Of a stretch of DNA of 64,000 nt, positions 1 to 7,987 are shown one piece after another. The first letter of the stretch is position 1. Every line of letters begins with the position of its first letter. Where the stretch lies: the NCBI GenBank assembly GCA_934539585.1, contig CAKTCT010000007.1, positions 27,310 to 91,309 of the forward strand, given 5' to 3'. The position numbers and the translations under genes are program-made. A model generated the notes under the pieces. It searched no databases. It saw only the letters and a program-made list of their open reading frames with translations, and was not told the DNA's origin. The stretch is from an uncultured Oscillospiraceae bacterium. Its GTDB lineage: Bacteria > Bacillota > Clostridia > Oscillospirales > Ruminococcaceae.

Positions 1-666
1 GACTTCGGCACCGTGGAAAAGGTGGCGGAGGACCCGCTGAAAACCGCCCGCTCCTTTGAGGAAAAGGGCGCTTCCTGGATCCACATGGTGGACCTGGACG
101 GGGCCAAGGACGCCGCTCCCCGGAACACGGAGATTTTCTTCGACGTGGTCCGGAACACCTCCTTACAGGTGGAGGTGGGCGGGGGCATCCGCTCCATGGA
201 CACGGTGGAGAAGTATCTCAGCGGCGGCGTTCAGCGGGTGATCTTAGGGTCGGCGGCGGTGAAGAATCCGGCTCTGGTCCGGGAGGCCGTCCGGGAGTAC
301 GGCGGCCGCATCGCCGTGGGCATCGACGCCAAAAACGGCATGGCCGCTGTGGAGGGCTGGCTGGACGCCAGCAGCGCCCACTATCTGGACCTGGCCAAGG
401 CCATGGAGGCCGCCGGGGTCCGGACCATCATCTACACCGACATTTCCCGGGACGGGACCCTGACCGGGCCCAACCTCCGGGAGCTGGCCGCCATCAACGC
501 GGCGGTCTCCTGCCAGATCGTGGCCAGCGGGGGAATCTCCGGTATCCAGGACATCCGGGCGCTGAAGGGGCTGGGGCTCTACGGGGCCATCTGCGGGAAA
601 TCCCTCTACAAAGGAACCCTGGACCTTTCCCAGGCCATTGAAGCGGCCAAAGAGGAGGTGGGATGA
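1..666 (+). CDS. hisA: HisA, ProFAR isomerase (5' partial)
   Basis: Isomerises ProFAR to PRFAR, the fourth step of histidine synthesis, in the cytoplasm. The reading frame is open from the first base, so the N-terminus (about 20 residues carrying the first catalytic Asp) lies outside the window. The visible part starts at the DFGTVEKV segment. It keeps the (beta/alpha)8 phosphate-binding motifs VEVGGGIRS and IVASGGISG, and the second catalytic Asp in YTDISRDGTLTGPN. Its stop codon overlaps the hisF start (ATGATG junction), which indicates translational coupling. The family is certain; only the start is missing. Confidence 0.96.
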   Translation, partial: DFGTVEKVAEDPLKTARSFEEKGASWIHMVDLDGAKDAAPRNTEIFFDVVRNTSLQVEVGGGIRSMDTVEKYLSGGVQRVILGSAAVKNPALVREAVREYGGRIAVGIDAKNGMAAVEGWLDASSAHYLDLAKAMEAAGVRTIIYTDISRDGTLTGPNLRELAAINAAVSCQIVASGGISGIQDIRALKGLGLYGAICGKSLYKGTLDLSQAIEAAKEEVG

Positions 667-1421
667 TGCTGGCAAAACGGATCATTCCCTGTCTGGACGT
701 CCGGGACGGCAAGGTGGTCAAGGGCGTCAACTTCGTGGGGATCAAAGAGGTGGGCGACCCGGTGGAATGTGCGGAGATGTACAACCGCCAGGGCGCCGAC
801 GAGATCGTATTCTTAGACATCACGGCCACCAGCGACCATCGGGAGACCATGGCCGACGTGGTCCGGGAGACGGCCAAAAAGGTCTTTGTCCCCCTGACCG
901 TTGGCGGCGGCATCACCTCTCCGGAGGACTTTGCCAAGCTCCTGCGGGCCGGGGCGGATAAGGTCAGCGTCAACTCGGCGGCGCTGAAAAATCCCCGGCT
1001 CATCGCCGACGCGGCGGCCCGGTTCGGCAGCCAGTGCGTGGTGGCGGCCATCGACGCCAAGCGGATGGAGGACGGCTCCTGGCACGCTTTTTCCGCAGGC
1101 GGGCGGGTGGACACCGGCATCGACGCGGTCTGGTGGGCCAGGGAAGCCTGCCGCCTGGGGGCGGGGGAAATCCTCCTGACCTCCATGGACGCCGACGGCA
1201 CCCGGGACGGCTTCGACCTGGCGCTGCTGAATGCGGTCATCGCCCGGGTCAGCGTTCCCGTCATCGCCTCCGGCGGCTGCGGGAAGCTGGAGCACTTTTC
1301 CCAGGTCTTTGAGGAGACCGGAGCCGACGCGGCCCTGGCGGCGTCGCTGTTTCACTATCAGGAACTGACGGTGGGGGAGGTCAAGGACCACCTTCGCCGG
1401 AGAAATATCCCGGTGCGCTGA
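663..1421 (+). CDS. hisF: HisF, imidazole glycerol phosphate synthase cyclase subunit
   Basis: Cyclase half of IGP synthase. With the HisH glutaminase (outside the window) it turns PRFAR and ammonia into IGP and AICAR. It is 252 residues, normal for the family, and starts LAKRIIPCLDVRDGKVVKG with the catalytic Asp in CLDV. The second catalytic Asp lies in the LTSMDADGTRDG segment, and the phosphate-binding loops VGGGITS and IASGGCG are present. It overlaps hisA by 4 bases. A second ATG lies one codon downstream of the one chosen, so the start may shift by one codon. Confidence 0.98.
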   Translation: MMLAKRIIPCLDVRDGKVVKGVNFVGIKEVGDPVECAEMYNRQGADEIVFLDITATSDHRETMADVVRETAKKVFVPLTVGGGITSPEDFAKLLRAGADKVSVNSAALKNPRLIADAAARFGSQCVVAAIDAKRMEDGSWHAFSAGGRVDTGIDAVWWAREACRLGAGEILLTSMDADGTRDGFDLALLNAVIARVSVPVIASGGCGKLEHFSQVFEETGADAALAASLFHYQELTVGEVKDHLRRRNIPVR

Positions 1422-1447
1422 GCCCGGAGAATTGAGGAGAAAAGGAT

Positions 1448-2533
1448 ATGGAAAAGATCATTCTGACTGGCGACCGCCCCACCGGGCGGCTTCATGTGGG
1501 ACATTACGTAGGCTCCCTGCGGCGGCGGGTGGAGCTGCAGAACTCCGGCGATTACGCCAAGACCTTCATCATGATCGCCGATGCCCAGGCTCTCACCGAC
1601 AACATCGAGAACCCGGAAAAGGTCCGGCAGAACATCATCGAGGTGGCGCTGGATTACCTCTCCTGCGGACTGGACCCGGCCAAATCCACCCTGTTCATTC
1701 AGTCCCAGATTTCCGAGCTCTGCGAGCTGACCTTCTACTACATGGACCTGGTGACGGTGTCCCGGCTCCAGCGGAACCCCACGGTGAAATCGGAAATCCA
1801 GATGCGGAACTTTGAAGCCAGCATCCCCGTGGGCTTCTTCACCTATCCCATCAGCCAGGCGGCGGACATCACCGCCTTCAAGGCCACCACCGTCCCCGTG
1901 GGCGAGGACCAGCTGCCCATGATCGAGCAGTGCCGGGAGATCGTCCGGAAGTTCAACACCATCTACGCCGAGGTCCTGGTGGAGCCGGACGCCCTGATCC
2001 CCCAGAACGCCGCCTGCCTCCGGCTGCCCGGCATCGACGGCAAGGCCAAAATGAGCAAGTCCCTGGGCAACTGCATCTACCTGGCGGACACTCCCGACGA
2101 CATCCGCGCCAAGGTCATGAGCATGTACACCGACCCCAACCACATCTCCGTCAAGGACCCCGGCAAGGTGGAGGGGAACACCGTCTTTACCTATCTGGAC
2201 GCCTTCTGCTCTGACGGGGATTTCGCCCGGTTCCTGCCGGATTACGCCAATCTGGACGAACTGAAGGACCACTACCGCCGGGGCGGCCTGGGCGACGTCA
2301 AGGTGAAGAAATTCCTCCTGAACGTCCTTATGGAGACCCTGGAGCCTATCCAGAAGCGGCGGAAAGAGTACGAAAAGGACATCCCCGGAATCTATGAAAT
2401 CCTCAAAAAGGGCAGCGACACGGCCCGGGAGACTGCGGCCCAGACCCTTTCCGAGGTCAAGCGCGCCATGCGGATCAACTATTTCGAGGACCTGGACCTG
2501 ATCCGGCAGCAGGCCGGCAAGTACAACGGCTGA
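1448..2533 (+). CDS. trpS: Tryptophanyl-tRNA synthetase
   Basis: Charges tRNA-Trp with tryptophan in the cytoplasm. It is a 361-residue class I synthetase. The HIGH-type signature is TGRLHVGHYVGS near residue 12 and the KMSKS loop is KAKMSKSLGN near residue 200. A GAGGAG ribosome-binding site precedes the ATG. It sits between hisF and hisI with a 26-base gap upstream and a one-base TGATG overlap downstream, so it is part of the histidine transcription unit. There is no room for its own T-box leader. Position inside a his operon is unusual, but the assignment is clear. Confidence 0.97.
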   Translation: MEKIILTGDRPTGRLHVGHYVGSLRRRVELQNSGDYAKTFIMIADAQALTDNIENPEKVRQNIIEVALDYLSCGLDPAKSTLFIQSQISELCELTFYYMDLVTVSRLQRNPTVKSEIQMRNFEASIPVGFFTYPISQAADITAFKATTVPVGEDQLPMIEQCREIVRKFNTIYAEVLVEPDALIPQNAACLRLPGIDGKAKMSKSLGNCIYLADTPDDIRAKVMSMYTDPNHISVKDPGKVEGNTVFTYLDAFCSDGDFARFLPDYANLDELKDHYRRGGLGDVKVKKFLLNVLMETLEPIQKRRKEYEKDIPGIYEILKKGSDTARETAAQTLSEVKRAMRINYFEDLDLIRQQAGKYNG

Positions 2534-2544
2534 TGGGAGACGCT

Positions 2545-2883
2545 ATGGATCTGGACCGTTATTTCGTCAAGGGCCCGCTGATCCCCGCCGTTGTGGTGGA
2601 GGAGAAAAGCGGGGAGGTGCTGATGCTGGCCTATATGAACCGGGAAAGCCTCCAGAAGACCCTGGAAACCGGCTACACCTGGTTTTACAGCCGGTCCCGG
2701 CAGGAGCTCTGGAACAAAGGGGCCACCAGCGGCCACGTGCAGAAGGTCAAGCGCATCGCCGCCGACTGCGACGATGACACCCTGCTGGTCACGGTGGAGC
2801 AGACGGGAGCCGCCTGCCACACTGGGCATCACAGCTGTTTTTTCAAGGAAATCTGGAGGGAAACCCATGAAGAAAACCATTGA
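2545..2883 (+). CDS. hisI: HisI, phosphoribosyl-AMP cyclohydrolase
   Basis: Opens the adenine ring of PR-AMP, the third step of histidine synthesis; a Zn/Mg enzyme. About 112 residues. It shows the core WFYSRSRQELWNKG and the metal-binding cysteines in AADCDDDTLL and GAACHTGHHSCFF. The start at 2545 is preferred because GGGAGA lies just upstream and MDLDRYF fits the family. An ATG at 2533, overlapping the trpS stop, would add four residues. HisI and HisE are separate proteins here, unlike the enterobacterial fusion, and the two frames overlap by 17 bases. Confidence 0.95.
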   Translation: MDLDRYFVKGPLIPAVVVEEKSGEVLMLAYMNRESLQKTLETGYTWFYSRSRQELWNKGATSGHVQKVKRIAADCDDDTLLVTVEQTGAACHTGHHSCFFKEIWRETHEENH

Positions 2884-3193
2884 GGGACTTTACGAAGTGG
2901 TCAAGGAGCGGAAGGAGCACGCCGTTGAGGGCTCCTACACCTGCTACCTCTTTGAAAAGGGCCTGGACAAAATTCTGAAAAAGTGCGGCGAGGAGTGCTC
3001 TGAAATGATCATCGCCGCCAAGAATCAGGACAACGACGAGCTCTCCAACGAGATGTGCGACCTGATCTACCACATGCTAGTCCTGATGGCCCAGCAGGGG
3101 CTGGAGCTTTCGGACATCCAGGCCATTCTGGAGCAGCGTCGGCAGAAAATCGGGAATCTGAAGGTCTTTCATCAGACCGACCACGAATCCTGA
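2867..3193 (+). CDS. hisE: HisE, phosphoribosyl-ATP pyrophosphatase
   Basis: Hydrolyses PR-ATP to PR-AMP, the second step of histidine synthesis. It is 108 residues, all-alpha MazG-like, with the metal-binding acidic pattern KKCGEECSEMIIAAKN and NEMCDLIYHMLVLM. The start at 2867 follows a GGAGGG ribosome-binding site at 2855-2860. Longer versions of the frame only run back into hisI. This is the last biosynthetic gene of the visible his operon. Confidence 0.95.
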   Translation: MKKTIEGLYEVVKERKEHAVEGSYTCYLFEKGLDKILKKCGEECSEMIIAAKNQDNDELSNEMCDLIYHMLVLMAQQGLELSDIQAILEQRRQKIGNLKVFHQTDHES

Positions 3194-3247
3194 TCCCCAG
3201 GACGTTTCACAGCCCGGACGTACAACGGAAACTTTTTCCGAAAGGCT

Positions 3248-4621
3248 GTGAGGAGCGTGGCATCTTTCTGGGAACGATTGGAGGACATTACCGGCCCCGG
3301 CTTTGTGGTGATCCTGACGGGGGCGGGGGTCTATCTGAGTCTGCGGCTGGGATTTTTCCAGCTGCTCCATGGGAAAACGGTCTGGAGGGAGACCTTCGGG
3401 CGGCTGTTCCGGGGCCGGGAGGCCGGGGAGGAGGGGGCCATCTCCCCCTTTCAGGCCACGGCCACGGCTCTGGCCGGGACCCTGGGCACCGGGAACATCG
3501 CGGGGGTGGCCACGGCCCTGGTCAGCGGCGGCCCCGGGGCCATTGTCTGGATGGGAATCAGCTCCCTGTTCAGCATGGCCCTGAAGTTTTCGGAGATCGT
3601 CCTGGCGGTCCGCTACCAGCGGAAAAATGACCGGGGCGAGCGGGTCGGCGGGCCCATGTACTACATCCGGGACGGCATGGGGAGCCCGGCTCTGGCGGCG
3701 GTTTTCGCCGTGCTGTGCGCCGCGGCTTCCTTCGGCATCGGAAATCTGGCCCAGGCAAACGCCGCGGCCGCCGCCATGGAGGAGTCCTTCGGGGTGCCCC
3801 AGGCGGTTTCCGGGGCGGTGCTTCTGGCGGTGACGGGGCTGGTCCTCTGCGGGGGCATCCGGCGGATCGCCTGGCTGACCGAGCGGGTGGTGCCGGTGAT
3901 GGCCGGGGTCTATCTCCTGGCGTCGGCGGCGGTGCTGGTCCTTTCGGCGGAAAAGCTGCCGGGGATTTTTGCCCGGATGCTCCGGGAGGCGTTTCAGGTT
4001 CCGGCGGCGGCCGGGGGCGTCCTGGGATTCTTGGTGTCCCGGCCGGTGGGGCTGGGCATGGCCCGGGGCGTTTTTTCCAACGAGGCGGGGATGGGCTCCG
4101 CGCCCATCGTCCACGGGGCGGCCCGGACGGATTCCGCCGTGCGGCAGGGGTTCTGGGGCGTGGTGGAGGTCTTTCTGGACACCACGGTGATGTGTACCGT
4201 CACGGCCCTGGTGATCCTGGCGGCGGGGGAGGAGGGCTCCGGCCTGGACGGCGCGGCCCTGACGGCGGCGGCCTTCCGGCGGACCCTGGGGCGGTACGCT
4301 TCGGGGTTTGTCGCCGTTTCCATCTGCTTTTTCGCCGCGGCCAGCATCCTGGGGTGGAGCTATTACGGGGAAAAGGCCATCGAATATCTGACGCCCAGGG
4401 CCGGCGTCCGGAGGCTTTACCGGGTCCTTTACCTCTGCGGGGTCTTTGGGGGAGCGGTGCTCTCTTTGGAGGCGGTCTGGGGGATTTCCGACCTGCTGAA
4501 CCTGCTGATGGCTGTTCCTAACGTGGCGGCTGTACTTGTTTTGAGCACAACTGTCGCGGAGGAGAAGAAAAGCTACTTCAAAAAGCGCAAAAAACGCGGA
4601 AAACCGGCGGATTTCCTGTGA
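3248..4621 (+). CDS. AGCS-family sodium:alanine/glycine symporter
   Basis: Inner-membrane Na+-coupled amino acid carrier of about 457 residues with roughly ten hydrophobic segments. Family hallmarks are GTLGTGNIAGVATAL near residue 80, GGPGAIVWMG near 98, GGPMYYIRDG near 136 and the conserved FSNEAGMGSAPI near 277. Family members carry alanine, glycine or sometimes glutamine; the substrate cannot be read here. It follows hisE by 54 bases and may be in the same transcript. The start is weakly supported: GTG at 3248 or 3257, with only GAAAGG nearby. The C-terminus is short and basic (KKRKKRGK). Confidence 0.9.
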   Translation: MRSVASFWERLEDITGPGFVVILTGAGVYLSLRLGFFQLLHGKTVWRETFGRLFRGREAGEEGAISPFQATATALAGTLGTGNIAGVATALVSGGPGAIVWMGISSLFSMALKFSEIVLAVRYQRKNDRGERVGGPMYYIRDGMGSPALAAVFAVLCAAASFGIGNLAQANAAAAAMEESFGVPQAVSGAVLLAVTGLVLCGGIRRIAWLTERVVPVMAGVYLLASAAVLVLSAEKLPGIFARMLREAFQVPAAAGGVLGFLVSRPVGLGMARGVFSNEAGMGSAPIVHGAARTDSAVRQGFWGVVEVFLDTTVMCTVTALVILAAGEEGSGLDGAALTAAAFRRTLGRYASGFVAVSICFFAAASILGWSYYGEKAIEYLTPRAGVRRLYRVLYLCGVFGGAVLSLEAVWGISDLLNLLMAVPNVAAVLVLSTTVAEEKKSYFKKRKKRGKPADFL

Positions 4622-4698
4622 AGATTCGCCATGATCCTTTGCAATCGAAAGAAATTCAACGATACAGTGCTGTGAAGTGCTGAAAATGTAGAAAAATC

Positions 4699-4718
4699 GA
4701 AAAATGCCCGCATTTTTC
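4699..4718 (+). terminator. AT-rich hairpin after the AGCS transporter
   Basis: An 8-base inverted repeat (GAAAAATG / CATTTTTC) with a CCCG loop sits about 80 bases past the transporter stop. It could be a weak intrinsic terminator, but the stem is AT-rich and the downstream T run is part of the stem. Confidence 0.35.
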
Positions 4719-4732
4719 TGAAAATATGGAAA

Positions 4733-4761
4733 TTGTGGATTCTTCCGGAACGTGTTATAGT
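4733..4761 (+). promoter_or_regulatory. Putative sigma-A promoter for the ACT/hom/lysC unit
   Basis: TTGTGG and TATAGT are separated by 17 bases, about 90 bases before the ACT-protein start. The -10 is good and the -35 is weak (3 of 6 matches). Confidence 0.5.
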
Positions 4762-4849
4762 TGTACTCAGTCGATTTACAGATGTTTTTGTACAGCGGAT
4801 ACCCACCGGAAGAATCCGGATGTCTGAACCCAAGGATGGAGGAGTTCTC

Positions 4850-5284
4850 ATGAGCGAAAAGCCCCAATATCTGGTCGTGAAGGCCGATGTTCTGCCCGAT
4901 GTCTTTACCAAGGTCATCGAGGCCAAGCAGCTGCTTTCCAAGGCCCAGGCCAAGAACTCCTCGGACGCCTGCCGGATCGTGGGAATCTCCCGCAGCGCCT
5001 ACTACAAGTACAAGGACAGCGTTCAGCTCTACGAGGAAAAGGACGGCGGCCAGCTGGGGACGCTCTACTTCAAGCTGTCGGACGAGCCCGGGGTCCTGTC
5101 CCGGGTCCTGCAGAAGCTCTACGAGCTGGGGGCCAACATTCTGACGGTAAACCAGAACATTCCCGTGGACGCCGTGGCCGTTGTGACCATCAGCGTCCGG
5201 ATCGACCGGGACAAGGTGGATCCGGACGAGGTCATCAAAAATCTCCTGGCAATTTATGGCGTTGTGTCTGTGAAGCGAATATAA
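4850..5284 (+). CDS. ACT domain-containing protein (PheB/UPF0735 type)
   Basis: Small cytoplasmic protein of 144 residues. An N-terminal half holds a helical DNA-binding-like segment (GISRSAYYKYKD, residues 45-58). A C-terminal ACT domain starts at about residue 70 (LYFKLSDEPGVLSRVLQKLY). In Bacillus and clostridia such proteins lie beside hom or pheA and are presumed amino-acid-sensing regulators; the exact role is not known. The start at 4850 has a strong GGAGGAG site at 4838-4844. It lies 25 bases before hom, so a link to threonine/methionine flux is likely by context only. Confidence 0.85.
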   Translation: MSEKPQYLVVKADVLPDVFTKVIEAKQLLSKAQAKNSSDACRIVGISRSAYYKYKDSVQLYEEKDGGQLGTLYFKLSDEPGVLSRVLQKLYELGANILTVNQNIPVDAVAVVTISVRIDRDKVDPDEVIKNLLAIYGVVSVKRI

Positions 5285-5309
5285 TGGGAAAGCGATGGTG
5301 GAAGCAGGA

Positions 5310-6554
5310 ATGGCAAAAATTGCAGTCTTAGGCCACGGCGTGGTCGGCTCCGGGGTGGTCGAGCTTCTGGAGCAGAACCGGCAGAGCATCGCGGCCAAGG
5401 CTGGTCAGCAGATTGAAATCAAATACATCCTGGATATCCGGGATTTTGACGAATTGCCCTATCGCGGGAAGTTTACCAAGGATTTTGACCAAATCCTAAA
5501 CGATGAGGAAATCACCGTGGTGGCCGAGGTCATGGGCGGGCTTTCCCCGGCGTATGAGTACGGGAAGGCCCTTCTGGAACGGAGAAAAAGCGTCGTCACC
5601 TCCAACAAGGAGCTGGTGGCCGCCAAGGGCGGTGAGCTTCTGCGCATCGCCCGGGAGCACAACTGCAACTTCTTTTTCGAGGCCAGCGTCGGCGGGGGAA
5701 TCCCCATTATCCGGCCCCTGCACCAGTGCCTGGCCGCCAATGAAATCCGGGAGATCGCCGGGATTCTGAACGGCACCACCAACTTCATCCTGACCAAGAT
5801 GGTCCGGGAAGGGATGGCCTTCTCCAAGGCCCTGAAAATGGCCCAGGAGCTGGGCTACGCCGAGCGGAACCCGGCAGCGGACGTGGAAGGCACCGACGCC
5901 TGCCGGAAAATCTGCATCCTGGCCTCCCTGGCCTGGGGGCGGCAGGTGGACCCCGCGTCGGTCTACACCGAAGGGATTTCCGGGCTGACCCCGGAGGACA
6001 TGGCTTACGCCAGAAGCTGGGGCGGCGTCGTCAAGCTCATCGGCCGGGCCAAGCGGCTGGAGGACGGCGGGCTGACGGCGACGGTGTTCCCGGCGCTGCT
6101 TTCCAGGGAGAGCCAGCTGGCCAATATCGACGACGTGTTCAACGGCATCCTGGTCCGGGGAAACGCCGCCGGAGACCTGGTGTTCTACGGCCGGGGCGCC
6201 GGGAAGCTCCCCACGGCCAGCGCCGTGGCGGCGGACATCATCGAAGCGGTCCAGGAAACGTCCACCTGCCCCACCCTGAACTGGGAGGAAGCCCCTCCGG
6301 TCCGGGTGGCGGACCACCGGGAGGTCCCTTACGGGTTCTATCTCCGCATCTGCGCTTCCGATGCAAAGCAGACGGCGGAGCGGCTCCGGTCCCGGATACC
6401 GGGGCTTCAACTCCTGTCCCGGCCCAGTCAGCCGGAATACGAGCTGGCGGCAGTGACGCCGCCCCAATGCGAGTCCCAGCTGGAGAAAACGCTGGATGAA
6501 ATTTTGGATACCGGGGACCGGCTGATGGGAAAAATCCGTGTCCTTGAGGATTGA
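5310..6554 (+). CDS. hom: Homoserine dehydrogenase
   Basis: Reduces aspartate semialdehyde to homoserine, the branch point to threonine and methionine. It is 414 residues. The Rossmann motif GHGVVGSG is at the N-terminus, TSNKELVAAKG carries a conserved Lys near residue 100, and GILNGTTNFILTKM is the substrate-region signature. A C-terminal ACT-like region follows (VPYGFYLRICASDAKQTAE), typical for feedback control by threonine. The start at 5310 matches the usual MAKIAVLGHG beginning; an upstream ATG at 5295 would add five residues. It is followed 33 bases later by lysC. Confidence 0.96.
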   Translation: MAKIAVLGHGVVGSGVVELLEQNRQSIAAKAGQQIEIKYILDIRDFDELPYRGKFTKDFDQILNDEEITVVAEVMGGLSPAYEYGKALLERRKSVVTSNKELVAAKGGELLRIAREHNCNFFFEASVGGGIPIIRPLHQCLAANEIREIAGILNGTTNFILTKMVREGMAFSKALKMAQELGYAERNPAADVEGTDACRKICILASLAWGRQVDPASVYTEGISGLTPEDMAYARSWGGVVKLIGRAKRLEDGGLTATVFPALLSRESQLANIDDVFNGILVRGNAAGDLVFYGRGAGKLPTASAVAADIIEAVQETSTCPTLNWEEAPPVRVADHREVPYGFYLRICASDAKQTAERLRSRIPGLQLLSRPSQPEYELAAVTPPQCESQLEKTLDEILDTGDRLMGKIRVLED

Positions 6555-6587
6555 TGCCAGGCGGGAGAATCAGAAACGGAGGCTTTT

Positions 6588-7793
6588 ATGAAACTGATCG
6601 TACAGAAATTCGGCGGCACGTCCGTCGCCAATACGGAGCGCATTTTCAATGTTGCCCGGATCGTTACGGATACCTATAAGAAGGGCTGCAACGTGGTGGT
6701 CGTTGTGTCCGCCCAGGGAGACACCACCGACGACCTCATTGCCAAGGCCCATGAGATCGACCCCAACCCCAGCAAGCGGGAGATGGATGTGCTGCTCTCC
6801 ACCGGCGAGCAGATTTCCATTGCGCTGCTGGCCATGGCCATTTCCAAGCTGGGCTTCCCGGTGATCTCCCTCACCGGCCGGCAGGCGGGCTTCCTTACCG
6901 ACTCCAACCACTCCAAGGCCCGGATCAAAAAGGTGGACACCGAGCGCATCGAAAAGGAGTTGGACCAGCGGAAGATCGTGGTGGTGGCCGGATTCCAGGG
7001 CATGAACCGCTACGACGATATCACCACCCTGGGCCGGGGCGGCTCGGATACCAGCGCCGTGGCCCTGGCGGCGGAGCTGAAGGCCGATCTCTGCCAGATC
7101 TACACCGACGTGGACGGCGTTTACACCGCCGACCCCCGGATCGTCAGGTCCGCCACTAAGCTGGAGGAGATTTCCTTCGATGAGATGCTGGAGCTGGCCT
7201 CCTGCGGGGCCCAGGTCCTGCACAACCGGTCGGTGGAGATGGCGAAAAAGTACAACGTAAATCTTGAGGTTCTTTCCAGCCTGGAAAATAAACCCGGAAC
7301 AAAAGTCAAAGAGGTGACAAAGATGGAGAAAATGTTGATTAAAGGCGTGGCAAAAGACGACGACGTAGCGCGGATTTCCGTAGTGGGGCTCCCTGACAAG
7401 CCCGGCATCGCGTTCCGGATCTTCTCAGTGCTGGCGTCCAAGAAGGTCAACGTGGACATCATTTTGCAGTCGGTGGGCCGCGACGGGACGAAGGATATCA
7501 GCTTCACCGTTCCGGAGGAGAGCCTCAGCACCGCTGTGGAGGCGCTGAACGAGCAGATGGAGCTCCTGGGCGCTCACCGCATCGAGGTGGACGAGAATGT
7601 GACCAAGGTCTCCATTGTCGGCGCGGGGATGCAGTCCAACCCCGGCGTGGCGGCCAAGATGTTCGAGGCCCTCTATGAGGCGGACATCAACATCCAGATG
7701 ATTTCCACCTCGGAGATCAAAATCTCGGTGCTCATCCAGAAGGACCTGGGCGTCAAGGCTATGAACGCCGTTTCCGAAGCCTTTATCAAGTAA
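6588..7793 (+). CDS. lysC: Aspartate kinase (alpha chain, with an internal start for a beta chain)
   Basis: Phosphorylates aspartate, the first step to lysine, threonine and methionine. It is 401 residues. The kinase domain has KFGGTSVANTERI at the N-terminus, GRGGSDTSAVALAAEL near 150 and YTDVDGVYTADPRIV near 174. Two C-terminal ACT domains begin near residue 260 (VVGLPDKPGIAFRIFSVL and SIVGAGMQSNPGVAAKMFEAL). Family members of this form are inhibited by lysine and/or threonine. An internal ATG at codon 246 has its own ribosome-binding site, like the overlapping beta subunit of Bacillus aspartokinase II. No riboswitch fits in the 33-base gap to hom. A clear terminator follows. Confidence 0.97.
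   Translation: MKLIVQKFGGTSVANTERIFNVARIVTDTYKKGCNVVVVVSAQGDTTDDLIAKAHEIDPNPSKREMDVLLSTGEQISIALLAMAISKLGFPVISLTGRQAGFLTDSNHSKARIKKVDTERIEKELDQRKIVVVAGFQGMNRYDDITTLGRGGSDTSAVALAAELKADLCQIYTDVDGVYTADPRIVRSATKLEEISFDEMLELASCGAQVLHNRSVEMAKKYNVNLEVLSSLENKPGTKVKEVTKMEKMLIKGVAKDDDVARISVVGLPDKPGIAFRIFSVLASKKVNVDIILQSVGRDGTKDISFTVPEESLSTAVEALNEQMELLGAHRIEVDENVTKVSIVGAGMQSNPGVAAKMFEALYEADINIQMISTSEIKISVLIQKDLGVKAMNAVSEAFIK
7311..7325 (+). promoter_or_regulatory. Internal ribosome-binding site and ATG inside lysC (beta-subunit start)
   Basis: GAGGTG at 7311-7316 is followed after six bases by an in-frame ATG at 7323 (residue 246). The flanking 60 bases are clearly more AT-rich than the rest of the gene. 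The product (about 156 residues) would be exactly the tandem ACT region. Bacillus subtilis LysC makes a beta subunit from an equivalent site near residue 247. Confidence 0.75.
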
Positions 7794-7812
7794 ACAAAAT
7801 GCGGAATTTGTT

Positions 7813-7846
7813 AAGGAGAACTGCTGAAAATGCGGTTCTCCTTTTC
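7813..7846 (+). terminator. Intrinsic terminator after lysC
   Basis: A 12-13 base stem (AAGGAGAAC / GTTCTCCTT, extended inward by three further pairs) with a 7-base loop, followed by TTTT. It lies 20 bases after the lysC stop. Confidence 0.85.
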
Positions 7847-7908
7847 ATATGTCGCGAAATGCACAAAATGTGGAAGAAAGCATACCGGAATCGTGCGATA
7901 TTTTTCCG

Positions 7909-7937
7909 TTGCTTTTCCGGGGGCAGTATGGTATTAT
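7909..7937 (+). promoter_or_regulatory. Sigma-A promoter for pyrK-pyrD
   Basis: TTGCTT, a 17-base spacer and TATTAT, followed about 50 bases later by the pyrK start. It lies directly after the lysC terminator. Confidence 0.65.
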
Positions 7938-7987
7938 ATAGAATAATAGCACGATTCTTGTGCAGTTTTGAAAGAGGAGGATACAGA

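Noticed and set aside
1422..1447. T-box leader for trpS
   Set aside because: The gap to hisF is only 26 bases, far too short.
3077..5398. Very long open frame on the minus strand opposite the AGCS transporter and ACT protein
   Set aside because: High GC leaves antisense frames open. The translation is Pro/Arg/Gly-rich without motifs, and the plus-strand genes are clear.
6555..6587. Lysine riboswitch upstream of lysC
   Set aside because: Only 33 bases separate hom and lysC; no aptamer blocks.
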